Shown: positions 21,349 through 30,049 of the stretch, in pieces
Layout of the letters: each line of letters begins with the position of its first letter
Numbering within the stretch: the first letter of the stretch is position 1
Assembly (NCBI GenBank): GCA_032250895.1
Contig: JAVVEZ010000004.1
Location: 18,122-82,121, forward strand
DNA: 64,000 bases
Direction of reading: 5' to 3'
DNA from: JAVVEZ01 sp032250895
Lineage (GTDB): Bacteria > Pseudomonadota > Gammaproteobacteria > Pseudomonadales > Pseudohongiellaceae
The notes under the pieces: generated by a model
Told to the model about the DNA's origin: nothing
What the model saw: the letters and a program-made list of their open reading frames with translations, nothing else
The model's database searches: none
Position numbers and translations under genes: made by a program

Positions 21349-22821
21349 ATGAGCAATGATGTAATTCTGGATTTGATGCAAATCATACTGCTGACCCTGG
21401 GCACAGTGGTGGTCATGATAACGGCCGCGTTCAAACGCGACCACGGCCTTGTCAATGCCCTGACCCTGGTGAGTCTGAGTGCCGCCTTGCTGGTCTTTGT
21501 GTTCATTGCACCCGTCCTGCCACAGCAGGCCACGATATTGCTGATGATCGATGGCTACAGCCTGTTTTTCTCGACCCTGATCATCATCGGCGCCCTGGTG
21601 GTGACGACGCTGGCCTATCCGTATTTCGAAAAGCACAATCAGCAGAACGAGGAGTTTTACATCCTGCTGATGATCGGCACCCTCGGCGCCGTGATACTGG
21701 CGGCAAGCAACCATTTCGTCAGCTTTTTCCTCGGTATGGAAATACTCAGCATCAGTCTCTACGCGATGATTGCCTATCCGATACACAAACAGGATGCCGC
21801 CAAGTTCCCGCTCGAAGCCAGTGTCAAATACCTGATTCTTTCCGGCCTGTCTTCTGCCTCCATCCTGTTTGGGGTTGCGCTGTTGTATGCGCAATCGGGC
21901 ACACTGTCCTTTGATGCAATTCCGGCTGCGGTCGCCGCTCTGGAACTGGATGCTGATCCTGTGTTTATCGTGGGTCTGATGATGATCATGGCAGGGGTCG
22001 CCTTCAAACTGTCCCTGGTTCCCTTCCATATCTGGACGCCCGATGTGTATGAAGGGGCGCCAGTGCCGGTGACGGCCTTCATCGCCACCCTTTCCAAGGC
22101 GGCGATGCTGGCGGTGAGTCTGCGCCTGATCATTGCCGCCAAGGCCTTCCAGTTCGAGCAGGTGACCATAGTGCTGTCCCTGCTGGCGGCAGCCTCGATG
22201 ATCGTTGGTAACCTGCTTGCCGTACAGCAGAACAATGTCAAGCGTATCCTGGCCTATTCCTCCATCGCTCATCTGGGGTATCTGCTGGTGGTGATCATCA
22301 CCGCCGCCGTGCTTCCCGACAGTCTCAGTGTGGAGGCCATGACCTATTACATTGCTGCTTACTTTTTGACATCATTGGCAGGTTTTGCCGTAATCAGTGC
22401 ACTGTCCAACGCCGGCCGGGAACTGGATGACATCAGCGATTATCAGGGGCTGTTCTGGCGCAATCCCTGGCTGGCTGCTGTGATGACGGTCGTCCTGCTG
22501 TCACTGGCAGGCATCCCTCTGACGGTTGGCTTCATTGGCAAGTTCTACATTTTCAGTGTGGGCGTGGAAGGCAATTTGTGGTTCCTGCTGTCCTTGCTGA
22601 TCATCGGCAGTGGCATCGGTCTCTATTATTACCTGAGGCTGGTCTATGCCATGTTGCTGTCGCCCGCGGATATGCTCAAACCTGAAGCCGATGCCGCAAA
22701 GGCAAGCCTGCCAGCCGGGATTCACCTGGTGTTGGCCAGCCTGACGGCCCTCATTCTTTACCTGGGCGTTTATCCGGCCCCGCTGATCGCCACTCTGCAG
22801 AGTTTGGCCAGCGGGTTCTGA
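21349..22821 (+). CDS. nuoN: NADH-quinone oxidoreductase subunit N
   Basis: Antiporter-like subunit (ND2) and last gene of the operon, 490 residues. Visible: FLGMEILSISLYAMIAY, AFKLSLVPFHIWTPDVYEGAP, YSSIAHLGYLLVV and AGIPLTVGFIGKFYIF. All 13 genes A-N are present and intact, so the complex should be functional. It converges on the TPR gene, with only 42 nt between the stops and no clear stem-loop terminator. Confidence 0.96.
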   Translation: MSNDVILDLMQIILLTLGTVVVMITAAFKRDHGLVNALTLVSLSAALLVFVFIAPVLPQQATILLMIDGYSLFFSTLIIIGALVVTTLAYPYFEKHNQQNEEFYILLMIGTLGAVILAASNHFVSFFLGMEILSISLYAMIAYPIHKQDAAKFPLEASVKYLILSGLSSASILFGVALLYAQSGTLSFDAIPAAVAALELDADPVFIVGLMMIMAGVAFKLSLVPFHIWTPDVYEGAPVPVTAFIATLSKAAMLAVSLRLIIAAKAFQFEQVTIVLSLLAAASMIVGNLLAVQQNNVKRILAYSSIAHLGYLLVVIITAAVLPDSLSVEAMTYYIAAYFLTSLAGFAVISALSNAGRELDDISDYQGLFWRNPWLAAVMTVVLLSLAGIPLTVGFIGKFYIFSVGVEGNLWFLLSLLIIGSGIGLYYYLRLVYAMLLSPADMLKPEADAAKASLPAGIHLVLASLTALILYLGVYPAPLIATLQSLASGF

Positions 22822-22863
22822 TTTGGGTGCAGGCCCGGCATTGAAGTTGAATGAGAGCTACGC

Positions 22864-23469
22864 TTATTCGGCCCTTTTGTTCTGGCTTGCCCTGATTTTT
22901 TCAGACACGCGGACACGTCTTTCCTCTGCGGCGGGCCATCCCGGCATGAGTTCCAGGGCGGCCAGGTAATCGGCAAGGGCCGCATCCAGCTCTTCACGCT
23001 GCTCATGGCTTATCCCCCGGTTTGTCAGGGCGATGTGGCTCAGGGTGGCGCTCAATGTCAAGGCATGGCTATAGTCCTGGATGGCGTCGGCAAAAGCACC
23101 CAGATAGAAGTACAGATTCCCTCTGTTGATGAAGTTTTCGGCCTTGTCGGGTATCAGGGCGATGGATCGTTCATAGTCGACCAGAGCCTCGGTGTAGCGG
23201 CCCAGGGCGGCCAGGATGATGCCCCTATTGGAGTGAATGGCAGCGATGTCTCTCTGACTCAGGGGAACATGGGCCAGGGCATAATCACAGGGTTCCAGCA
23301 AACGCGCCGAAGGTTCAAGGAGATTGAGCTCGGAAGAGGCATTGAGATAGCAGTTTCTGACGCTGGCGTCGCCACCAATGACCATGATGGACTGTGCCGG
23401 CAAAAGTCTTGAAAGCACAAGCAGGCTTGTCAAGAATGCGAAGCGAACAATGGCCTTACTGCACATCAT
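22864..23469 (-). CDS. Exported tetratricopeptide-repeat protein
   Basis: About 201 residues with a signal-like N terminus (FAFLTSLLVLSRLLPAQS) followed by three to four TPR units: DIAAIHSNRGIILAALGRYTEAL, DKAENFINRGNLYFYLGAFADAI, LSHIALTNRGISHEQREELDAALADY. TPRs are protein-binding scaffolds, so a partner cannot be named. The open frame runs to 23499, but the ATG at 23469 has a textbook AAGGAGGT five bases upstream, so I start it there. It faces nuoN tail to tail and is probably not functionally linked to complex I. Confidence 0.8.
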   Translation of the reverse strand: MMCSKAIVRFAFLTSLLVLSRLLPAQSIMVIGGDASVRNCYLNASSELNLLEPSARLLEPCDYALAHVPLSQRDIAAIHSNRGIILAALGRYTEALVDYERSIALIPDKAENFINRGNLYFYLGAFADAIQDYSHALTLSATLSHIALTNRGISHEQREELDAALADYLAALELMPGWPAAEERRVRVSEKIRASQNKRAE

Positions 23470-23520
23470 AAACACCTCCTTCGTCCTTTCTTCCCGCACC
23501 GGTACAGGATAGACGATTGC

Positions 23521-24606
23521 TCAAGGTTTCCTCAACGTGGCCTGTCTCTTGATCATATCAGCGTCCCCGGCTCTTCCCAGCTGTCGTGCCGACAGCCGCC
23601 GTCCATACTGCCGTGCCGGATTTTCCAGAAAATGATAGCAGAGCAGGGCCATGGCCAGGGTCAGAAATGTACACAGCAGGAAGAAGGCCCAGCCTTGCTG
23701 CTGTTCCATGCCCAGACGCAACAGGATGCGCGGCATCAGGTTGTGAAAGAGATAAACCCCGTAGCTGAGGGCGCCGGAAAGCAGTGCCAGCGAAGCCAGC
23801 CAGGAAGGATAGGCGGTATCCCTGATGCGCAGAACCGGGAACATCAACAAGGCATAGCCAAGAGCAGCCATGAAATTGAACGGTGCATTCAGAAGTGCAT
23901 TCGTTTCCACGGCCATGTCACCGTAGCGCAGCAGGAAGTCGGCGCTGATGATGCCGGCACCAAGAAGGGCCACCAACAATGCAAGCGGCCAGGTGCAAGT
24001 GCGCTGAACGGCCTGATGCAGAAATATGCCGACGATGAATTCCGGCAAAATGCCGGTCAGATGAACGCTCAGCACCCGAAACAGGTCCTCGGGACCACGT
24101 AAATAATTCAAGCTCATACCGAGCAACAAACTCAAGCCGAACAACAAGCCCAGCTTGCGCGCAGAACCGCCCAGCAGAGCCAACAACGGCAAGGCCAGAT
24201 AAAACTCGACCTCCACCGGCAGGCTCCAGAAGGCCGGGTTGAAAAAATAGGCCTCCGTAGTGGACGCCGTGGTATGCAGGAAAAACAGATGCCTGATGAA
24301 ATAGCCAAGTTTTTCCGGGGCTGCCGGACTGAAAAAATAATAGAGAATCAGCGCAAACAGATAGAGCGGGTAAAGACGGAAAAAACGGCGCAGCAGATAA
24401 GCCGTGACATGGTTTTTTCCCGATGCCTCTCCCCGGGTCTTTGGCCCCAGAACCATCGGAGCAAAGACATAACCGCTGATGACAAAAAACAGGTCGACAC
24501 CCGTCCACAGGAAGGCCAGGGCGCTGTTGTCACTGCTGATGAATCTGGCGTAATGGGTCAGCAACACCATCAGTGCCGCAATCCCCCTGAATAATTCGAT
24601 GCCCAT
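23521..24606 (-). CDS. Membrane acyltransferase, acyltransferase-3 family (OafA/YrhL-like)
   Basis: Integral-membrane O-acyltransferase family that transfers acetyl or other acyl groups to surface glycans or lipids. 361 residues with about ten hydrophobic helices. The N-terminal signature ELFRGIAALMVLLTHYARF contains the R and H of the family's RGxAAxxVxxxH motif; FFVISGYVFAPMVL follows. The frame is open to 24717, but upstream residues are polar and un-family-like; MGIELFRG at 24606 is the likely start. No glycan locus adjoins it on this strand, so the acceptor is unknown. Confidence 0.85.
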   Translation of the reverse strand: MGIELFRGIAALMVLLTHYARFISSDNSALAFLWTGVDLFFVISGYVFAPMVLGPKTRGEASGKNHVTAYLLRRFFRLYPLYLFALILYYFFSPAAPEKLGYFIRHLFFLHTTASTTEAYFFNPAFWSLPVEVEFYLALPLLALLGGSARKLGLLFGLSLLLGMSLNYLRGPEDLFRVLSVHLTGILPEFIVGIFLHQAVQRTCTWPLALLVALLGAGIISADFLLRYGDMAVETNALLNAPFNFMAALGYALLMFPVLRIRDTAYPSWLASLALLSGALSYGVYLFHNLMPRILLRLGMEQQQGWAFFLLCTFLTLAMALLCYHFLENPARQYGRRLSARQLGRAGDADMIKRQATLRKP

Positions 24607-24802
24607 GCTGTTATGGCCGGTTCCCGTCAGTTTTTTCCTGGTCTGGACTTGAAAAGCCCATGAAAGCCTGTTTAAATGCGTTTTTGTCAATGAGAAAGCG
24701 CATATACAGAGACACACTCAAGCAATTTCTCAGGAAATGTGAGTAAGTCCACCGTCTCTGCAATGAAAACAATAAAAAATAATACGCCAGGAGAAGCAAG
24801 TC

Positions 24803-25483
24803 GTGGCAGTCTACAGCTATTCCCGCACTTCTGAAATAGAGGCCCTGGAAAACCAGGAACACCTGCAAAACATCCTGGAAAACGAACGTCTGCAAGTGCA
24901 GACCTTTGCGTTGACGACGCGCATTTTTATTACTGCCCGTTTTATTGATCAGAATTGCCTGTGGAGCCAGTATCTTTCCGAACGACCCGAAGGGGCGCAA
25001 TTGCTGAACAGCCTGATGCCGGGAGATGCCGTCATTGCCTGTTCGCTGGAACGCATCTTCAGCACCTGTGAAGACATGAGCCAGACCATCAACAGTTTCA
25101 GGCAACGGGGGATCAAACTTTTCATTGCCGATCTCAATGGCGAGGTCACCGCAGCTGATTTCTGCCCCCCCTTTGTCAAACTGATGAAGTTGTTTGTGCG
25201 TCTGGAAAAACGTCGCTCACGGGAAAGAATCAAGGCCGTGAAGCAGAAAGAGCGCAGCAAGGGACGATTTCTGGGCGGTAGCCGTCCCTTCGGGTACATG
25301 ATTCATTCCAATGGCCGACTGATTGAAAACCCGATGGAAAAACGGGTGCTCAAGAAAATCATTGAACTGAAAAACCAGGGTAAATCTCTCCGGGCAATTT
25401 CTTCCGCCGTCAGTACTCCCCTGGTACCGGTGAGTTTCAAGACTGTGCAGCGCCTGTTGCAACGACAGGCCGGGGGACAGTAA
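24803..25483 (+). CDS. Serine-recombinase (resolvase/invertase) family protein with altered active site
   Basis: 226 residues. The N terminus YSYSRTS places Arg8 and Ser10 where gamma-delta resolvase has its catalytic Arg8 and Ser10. GDAVIACSLERIFSTCEDM aligns with the resolvase segment GDVI-x-(V/K)KLDRLGRDTADM: Arg84 matches Arg68, but the second catalytic Arg (71) is Ser87. The helix RRSRERIKAVKQKERSKGRFLGG and the following SRPFGYMI with NPMEKRVLKKIIELKNQGKSLRAIS resemble the hinge and start of the recombinase domain of large serine recombinases, but the protein ends far short of their length. GTG start with AGGAG 9 nt upstream. No partner gene or inverted repeats seen. Whether it recombines DNA or has become a binding protein is open. 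Confidence 0.72.
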   Translation: MAVYSYSRTSEIEALENQEHLQNILENERLQVQTFALTTRIFITARFIDQNCLWSQYLSERPEGAQLLNSLMPGDAVIACSLERIFSTCEDMSQTINSFRQRGIKLFIADLNGEVTAADFCPPFVKLMKLFVRLEKRRSRERIKAVKQKERSKGRFLGGSRPFGYMIHSNGRLIENPMEKRVLKKIIELKNQGKSLRAISSAVSTPLVPVSFKTVQRLLQRQAGGQ

Positions 25484-25570
25484 AACCGCGTTACCCGCTG
25501 CCCGCGCTTCGCCGGAAAGAGTCGGCAGCGTCCCATGCATTCCAGCATGGAGATATGGTTTAATGCCGCC

Positions 25571-26809
25571 ATGTTGAAATCTCTCTCTTTTTTTATTGGC
25601 ACCCGGTACATCCTGGCCAGGCATGACAACCGCTTTATTTCATTTACTTCCCTGATTTCGATGGCCGGTCTGACCCTGGGGGTACTGGCATTGATCATCG
25701 TGCTGTCAGTATTCAATGGTTCACAGGGGATCATGCGGGACCGCACCCTGATTACCGTGCCCCATGCCGACATCTACCGGGAAGAGGGCAGCTTCAGTGA
25801 CTGGCGCTCAGTGCGGCAGCGCTTGCTGGAAGAAGCCCGCATCCTCGCCGTCTCACCCTATGTCCAGGCTGAAGCCATGCTGAGCCAGCGCGGCTATCAT
25901 CAGGTGGCCACGATCAAGGCCATCGTTCCCGACGCAGAGATGAGCGTATCCACGCTGGAGGACAGCATGGTACAAGGCTCGCTGTCGGACCTGCAGCCTG
26001 GCCGCCAGGGCATCATCCTGGGTCGGGTGCTGGCTGGCAATTTGCGTCTGAATGTCGGGGATGCCGTCAACCTGATTGTTCCCGAATTGCAGATGGACTC
26101 GGCGGATTTCCGGCTCAACATGCATCGTTTTACGGTAGTGGGGGTGTTCGATGTGCGTTTCAATATTGGCGCCGAACTGGCGCTGATTCATTTGGACGAC
26201 AGCCCGGGGCTGTTGGGTCTGGACAGTGTCGACGAGGCCTTGCACCTGCGCCTGAAAGTGGATGACATCGATGCCGCGGCCACCATCGTCGAGCAGACGC
26301 TGGCACAGCTGGGGCCGGGCTATGGAGGTGAAGACTGGAGCATTGCCGAGGCCAGTTTGTTCAATGCGCTGAAAATGGAGAAAATCATGACCACCTTCAT
26401 GTTGATGATGATCGTTGCCATCGGCGCCTTCAATATCGTATCCACGCTGGTCATGGTGGTCTCCGACAAGCAGGCGGATATTGCCATCCTGCGCACGATG
26501 GGAGCGGGGCAGCGAAGCATCATGGGGGTCTTCATGGTGCAGGGTATTACGGTTGGTCTGATCGGAACCGCGCTGGGAGCCCTGCTGGGCATCGCCATTG
26601 TAATGAATTTCGAATTTCTGGGCGCACTGCTGGAAGGCATCATAAGCCCCTCGGGAGTGTACATTCTCAGTGCATTGCCGGCAGAACTACAGCGCCAGGA
26701 TGTGATCCTGATCTGCAGCAGCGCCCTGATCATCAGCTTTTTGGCCACTCTTTATCCGGCCTATAAAGCCTCCCGTATTCACCCGGCAGAAGTTTTGAGA
26801 TATGAATGA
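25571..26809 (+). CDS. lolC: Lipoprotein-releasing ABC transporter permease LolC
   Basis: Inner-membrane subunit of LolCDE, which extracts outer-membrane lipoproteins and hands them to LolA. Four helices: one near the N terminus (SMAGLTLGVLALIIVLSVFN), then a large periplasmic domain and three C-terminal helices (VAIGAFNIVSTLVMVVSDKQADIAILRTMGA motif). 412 residues from the ATG at 25571 (MLKSLSFFIGTRYILARHDN), which matches family starts; the frame is open from 25535. Overlaps lolD by 8 nt. Assignment as C rather than E is by gene order, since the two permeases are alike. Confidence 0.9.
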   Translation: MLKSLSFFIGTRYILARHDNRFISFTSLISMAGLTLGVLALIIVLSVFNGSQGIMRDRTLITVPHADIYREEGSFSDWRSVRQRLLEEARILAVSPYVQAEAMLSQRGYHQVATIKAIVPDAEMSVSTLEDSMVQGSLSDLQPGRQGIILGRVLAGNLRLNVGDAVNLIVPELQMDSADFRLNMHRFTVVGVFDVRFNIGAELALIHLDDSPGLLGLDSVDEALHLRLKVDDIDAAATIVEQTLAQLGPGYGGEDWSIAEASLFNALKMEKIMTTFMLMMIVAIGAFNIVSTLVMVVSDKQADIAILRTMGAGQRSIMGVFMVQGITVGLIGTALGALLGIAIVMNFEFLGALLEGIISPSGVYILSALPAELQRQDVILICSSALIISFLATLYPAYKASRIHPAEVLRYE

Positions 26810-27521
26810 GAACACTAGCCTGATGCCCGTTGTGCTGAGTTGTCAGGGCCTGAGCAAGACCTATCGTCAGGGTGAGCATGTTCTGCCTGTGCTGCGCAAT
26901 GTCGACTTCGCCATCCGCGCCGGGGAGAGAGTGGCCATTACCGGTGCTTCCGGTTCCGGCAAGACCACCCTGCTGAATCTGCTGGGGGGTATCGATAGTG
27001 CCAGCAGTGGCCGGGTGGTCATCGAAGACAAGGATATTACGACGCTCTCAGCCAGGGAACTGGATCATATCCGCAATCAAACCCTGGGCTTCGTCTATCA
27101 GTTCCATCACTTGCTGGGGGAGTTCAGTGCCCTCGAAAACGTGGCTATGCCATTGATCATTGCCCGCCAGGACTTCAAGACGGCCATGACACAGGCGGAA
27201 ACCATACTGACCCGGGTCGGTCTGGCTGAACGTTTGAAACACAAGCCATCACAGCTTTCCGGGGGAGAGCGACAGCGGGTCGCCATTGCCCGGGCACTGG
27301 TCAACAATCCTGCCTGTGTGCTGATGGATGAGCCGACCGGGAACCTGGACCGGGCCACGGCTGCTTCCATTCATCGGCTCATGAAGGAACTGAACCAGAG
27401 TCTTGGCACCAGCTTCATCATCGTTACACATGACCCGGACCTGGCCAGTCAGATGGATCGCATTTATGCCCTGCACGACGGCATGCTGATGGAGCAGAAG
27501 GGAGGGGGCGATTCTGATTAA
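26802..27521 (+). CDS. lolD: Lipoprotein-releasing ABC transporter ATPase LolD
   Basis: Cytoplasmic ATPase driving LolCE. Walker A GASGSGKTTLLNLL near residue 48, Q-loop in FVYQFHHLLGEFSALENV (the LolD signature), signature LSGGERQRVAIARAL near 150, Walker B VLMDEPTGNLD near 175 and the switch His in IIVTHDPDLA. 239 residues, normal. Its 3' end overlaps the likely lolE start by 8 nt. Confidence 0.95.
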   Translation: MNENTSLMPVVLSCQGLSKTYRQGEHVLPVLRNVDFAIRAGERVAITGASGSGKTTLLNLLGGIDSASSGRVVIEDKDITTLSARELDHIRNQTLGFVYQFHHLLGEFSALENVAMPLIIARQDFKTAMTQAETILTRVGLAERLKHKPSQLSGGERQRVAIARALVNNPACVLMDEPTGNLDRATAASIHRLMKELNQSLGTSFIIVTHDPDLASQMDRIYALHDGMLMEQKGGGDSD

Positions 27522-28770
27522 ATCTCTTCCCTTCTACATAGGCAGGCGCTACACCTCCTTGCGGGCGCACAACCTGCTGGTTGGTTTCATCTCTACCTTG
27601 TCGGTGCTGGGGCTGGGCATGGGGGTTGCCATCCTGATCACGGTGCTGTCGGTGATGAATGGTTTCGACCGGGAACTGCAACAACGTATTCTGGGTCTGG
27701 TGCCTCATATCACGGTACTCAGCCCACGCAATGAGGCCCTGCTGTCCAGCACCGACTGGGAACTCCTGCAGGCCATCATCGACAGCCGTCCCGGGGTCAC
27801 CGGCAGCGCACCCCTGATTCAACAGCAGGGCATGTTGCTGGCCTCGGGCCGCAGTCGGGGTGCCCTTATCAATGGCATCGATCCGGTCAAGGAAGGGCAA
27901 GTCTCCATCATCGAGGATTTTATTACTGACGGAGATTACCAAAGCCTGAGTGCGGGTTCCTTCAATATTCTACTGGGCGCGGCGCTTGCCCGCGACCTCA
28001 GACTCCGGGTCGGAGACCCCCTCACACTGGCCTCCACCCAGGTTCCGATTACCCCACTGGGGGAATTTGTCCGCAAAAAAGTCTTTATCGTCTCTGGCAT
28101 CTTTCAGGTCGGTTCACAACTGGACAGCAATCTGGCCATCGTGCATATGGCGGATGCCCAACGGCTCTACCGGATGGGCGGCAGCATCCATGGCCTGCGC
28201 GTGGAGGTTGACGATCTGTTTGCCGTGGGCGATATCGGCACGGCAATTGAAGAGGCCCTGCCGGGCAATTTTGTGCTGCGCTACTGGACCAATGACTTTG
28301 GCGCAATCTACGAAAATATCCGCCTGTCAAAGACACTGGTCGGCTTGCTGCTGTTTCTGCTGGTGGCAGTGGCCGCTTTCAATGTGGTGGTGAGCCTGGT
28401 GATGGTGGTAAGAGACAAGCAGGGGGACATTGCCATTCTGAGAACCATGGGGGCTCCAATGGACACCATTCGGAACATTTTTCTGGTTCAGGGTTTCATC
28501 ATCGGACTGATTGGCACAGGTCTTGGCCTGGCACTGGGCCTTTTCCTGTCTCTGAGCGTCAGCGATCTGGTTGCCTGGCTGCAAACCTTGCTGGATATGG
28601 AATTTTTGAGCGCCGATATTTATCCGGTCAATTACCTGCCATCGCAGATTCAATGGCTGGATGTGCTCCTGGTCTGTGGTGTTTCGCTCTTGCTGAGTCT
28701 GCTGGCCACGCTCTATCCCGCTTTCAGCGCCGCCCGGGTCAAGCCCGCCGAAGCGCTGCGTTATGAATGA
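27514..28770 (+). CDS. lolE: Lipoprotein-releasing ABC transporter permease LolE, probable CTG start
   Basis: Second permease of LolCDE, 418 residues, same four-helix plan as LolC (GVAILITVLSVMNGF, FNVVVSLVMVVRDKQGDIAILRTMGA). The first ATG/GTG/TTG in frame is the TTG at 27559, which would cut off a segment that aligns residue for residue with the LolC start: IKSLPFYIGRRY here against LKSLSFFIGTRY there. The frame is open back to a stop at 27487-27489 and contains only CTG (27514) and ATT/ATA as possible earlier starts. CTG at 27514 lies 8 nt after GGAGG (27501-27505) and aligns exactly with the LolC Met, so I call it the start. A sequencing error is the alternative. Confidence 0.85.
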   Translation: MIKSLPFYIGRRYTSLRAHNLLVGFISTLSVLGLGMGVAILITVLSVMNGFDRELQQRILGLVPHITVLSPRNEALLSSTDWELLQAIIDSRPGVTGSAPLIQQQGMLLASGRSRGALINGIDPVKEGQVSIIEDFITDGDYQSLSAGSFNILLGAALARDLRLRVGDPLTLASTQVPITPLGEFVRKKVFIVSGIFQVGSQLDSNLAIVHMADAQRLYRMGGSIHGLRVEVDDLFAVGDIGTAIEEALPGNFVLRYWTNDFGAIYENIRLSKTLVGLLLFLLVAVAAFNVVVSLVMVVRDKQGDIAILRTMGAPMDTIRNIFLVQGFIIGLIGTGLGLALGLFLSLSVSDLVAWLQTLLDMEFLSADIYPVNYLPSQIQWLDVLLVCGVSLLLSLLATLYPAFSAARVKPAEALRYE

Positions 28771-28785
28771 ATACACGGGGCATGA

Positions 28786-28815
28786 TTGCGGTTGCTCTTT
28801 GAACCCAAGTACAAT
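28786..28815 (+). promoter_or_regulatory. Candidate promoter of the sulfotransferase operon
   Basis: TTGCGG at 28786-28791 and TACAAT at 28810-28815, 18 bp apart, just after lolE. The transcript would start about 17 nt before the ATG at 28839, and no ribosome binding site is visible in that short leader. Confidence 0.4.
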
Positions 28816-28838
28816 TCGTCTTATTTTGGTTTTCCATT

Positions 28839-29987
28839 ATGCACTTGCCTTCCGACCTATTAAGCAATCTGCTGCATAACGCGCCCCATGCCGTCCCCGA
28901 GCATCTGGTGGTAGAAACGCTCCTGCCCGATATCAAGACCAGGCAGATAGCCGTCGAGGACGCGCTGGCGCGTATACGGGCCTGGGCTGGCTGGGTGCCT
29001 GTCGCGGTCTGTCCTGGCCGGGACGACGACGAGGCTTTGCTGTATTTCGCCGATCTCGGACAGTTGCCCTGTGATAAATGGCAACACATCTACAGCCTGA
29101 AGCAACTTGCTGAAAACGGCACCATCGGCGATTATTTTTCGACCTCCTTCAAGCTGCTGAAAATACCCGGGCTACTGCCCGATCCAATCACGCCCCGCGG
29201 CTTCATTCTGCATATGTCACGCTGTGGTTCCACGCTTCTTGGCAAGGCCCTGGCCCGGGCCGATGGTGTCGCTGTCATCAATCAACCTGCACCCTTGCAA
29301 TATGGTCTCTGGGCCCAGTTGAGTGGACAGTGGCAGAACCGGGAAGAACTTGCGCTGACGGCTGATCCGCTCAATGCCCTCTGCTTCAAGAACCTGATCC
29401 ATTTGCTGTGCCGCGAGCGGATTCCCGGCGAACGTACCGTGTTCATCAAGTTCATCAGCTGGAATGCCCTGTATGTCGACTTCATTCGCAGTGCCTTCCC
29501 GGATGTCGCCTGTCTGTTTCTGTATCGTGATCCGGTGGAGGTGATGTCCTCGGTGGCCCTGCAAACCACAGCGGCGCTGGTGGCAAAGCCTCATGCTCTG
29601 GCTGAATTTCTCAGTGGCATGGAGAGGGACTCGATTGATTGCAGCGATGCCACGGAATACCTGGCGGCCTGCTATGCCAATTATTTTGCGAGTATTCTCA
29701 ATGCCAAACAGCCGCCGGTTCTGGTCGGTTACCAGGATATGACACGCACTCAATTACCGTCTATACTTGCCGCGGTTTTCGGCTATACCCCGAGCAGTTC
29801 ACAACTACAGCAGATGCAGGCACAGTTTGCCTTTTATTCGAAAGATGATGCCGACAAGACAGATTTCAAACCCGACAGCCGAAGCAAACAAAACGCCCTG
29901 GAGTCGCAACAAATAGCGCGGATTCGCGCCCGCTGCCAGGCCTTGCTGGAAACACTGGATGCCCACCGCCTGCAACCCGCTGCGTAA
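28839..29987 (+). CDS. Sulfotransferase-like P-loop protein
   Basis: 382 residues. FILHMSRCGSTLLGKAL at about residues 122-138 is the 5'-phosphosulfate-binding loop of PAPS-dependent sulfotransferases, and LFLYRDPVEVMSS at about 225-237 is the 3'-phosphate-binding motif, so it probably moves a sulfuryl group from PAPS to an unknown acceptor. Residues 1-110 form a separate N-terminal part I do not recognise. No signal peptide: cytoplasmic. It heads a run of four same-strand genes with a UDP-sugar dehydrogenase next, which hints at a glycan or sugar acceptor. Some members of this superfamily are kinases or inactive, so substrate and activity are inferred. Confidence 0.75.
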   Translation: MHLPSDLLSNLLHNAPHAVPEHLVVETLLPDIKTRQIAVEDALARIRAWAGWVPVAVCPGRDDDEALLYFADLGQLPCDKWQHIYSLKQLAENGTIGDYFSTSFKLLKIPGLLPDPITPRGFILHMSRCGSTLLGKALARADGVAVINQPAPLQYGLWAQLSGQWQNREELALTADPLNALCFKNLIHLLCRERIPGERTVFIKFISWNALYVDFIRSAFPDVACLFLYRDPVEVMSSVALQTTAALVAKPHALAEFLSGMERDSIDCSDATEYLAACYANYFASILNAKQPPVLVGYQDMTRTQLPSILAAVFGYTPSSSQLQQMQAQFAFYSKDDADKTDFKPDSRSKQNALESQQIARIRARCQALLETLDAHRLQPAA

Positions 29988-30049
29988 AATACCGATGGCC
30001 TTTCGTCAGCCCCAACTTTTCATCAGCCTCAACTATTCAGGATAAGATC

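Noticed and set aside
24607..24802. Invertible DNA segment next to the serine recombinase
   Set aside because: I looked for inverted repeats bounding the gap or the promoter and found none.
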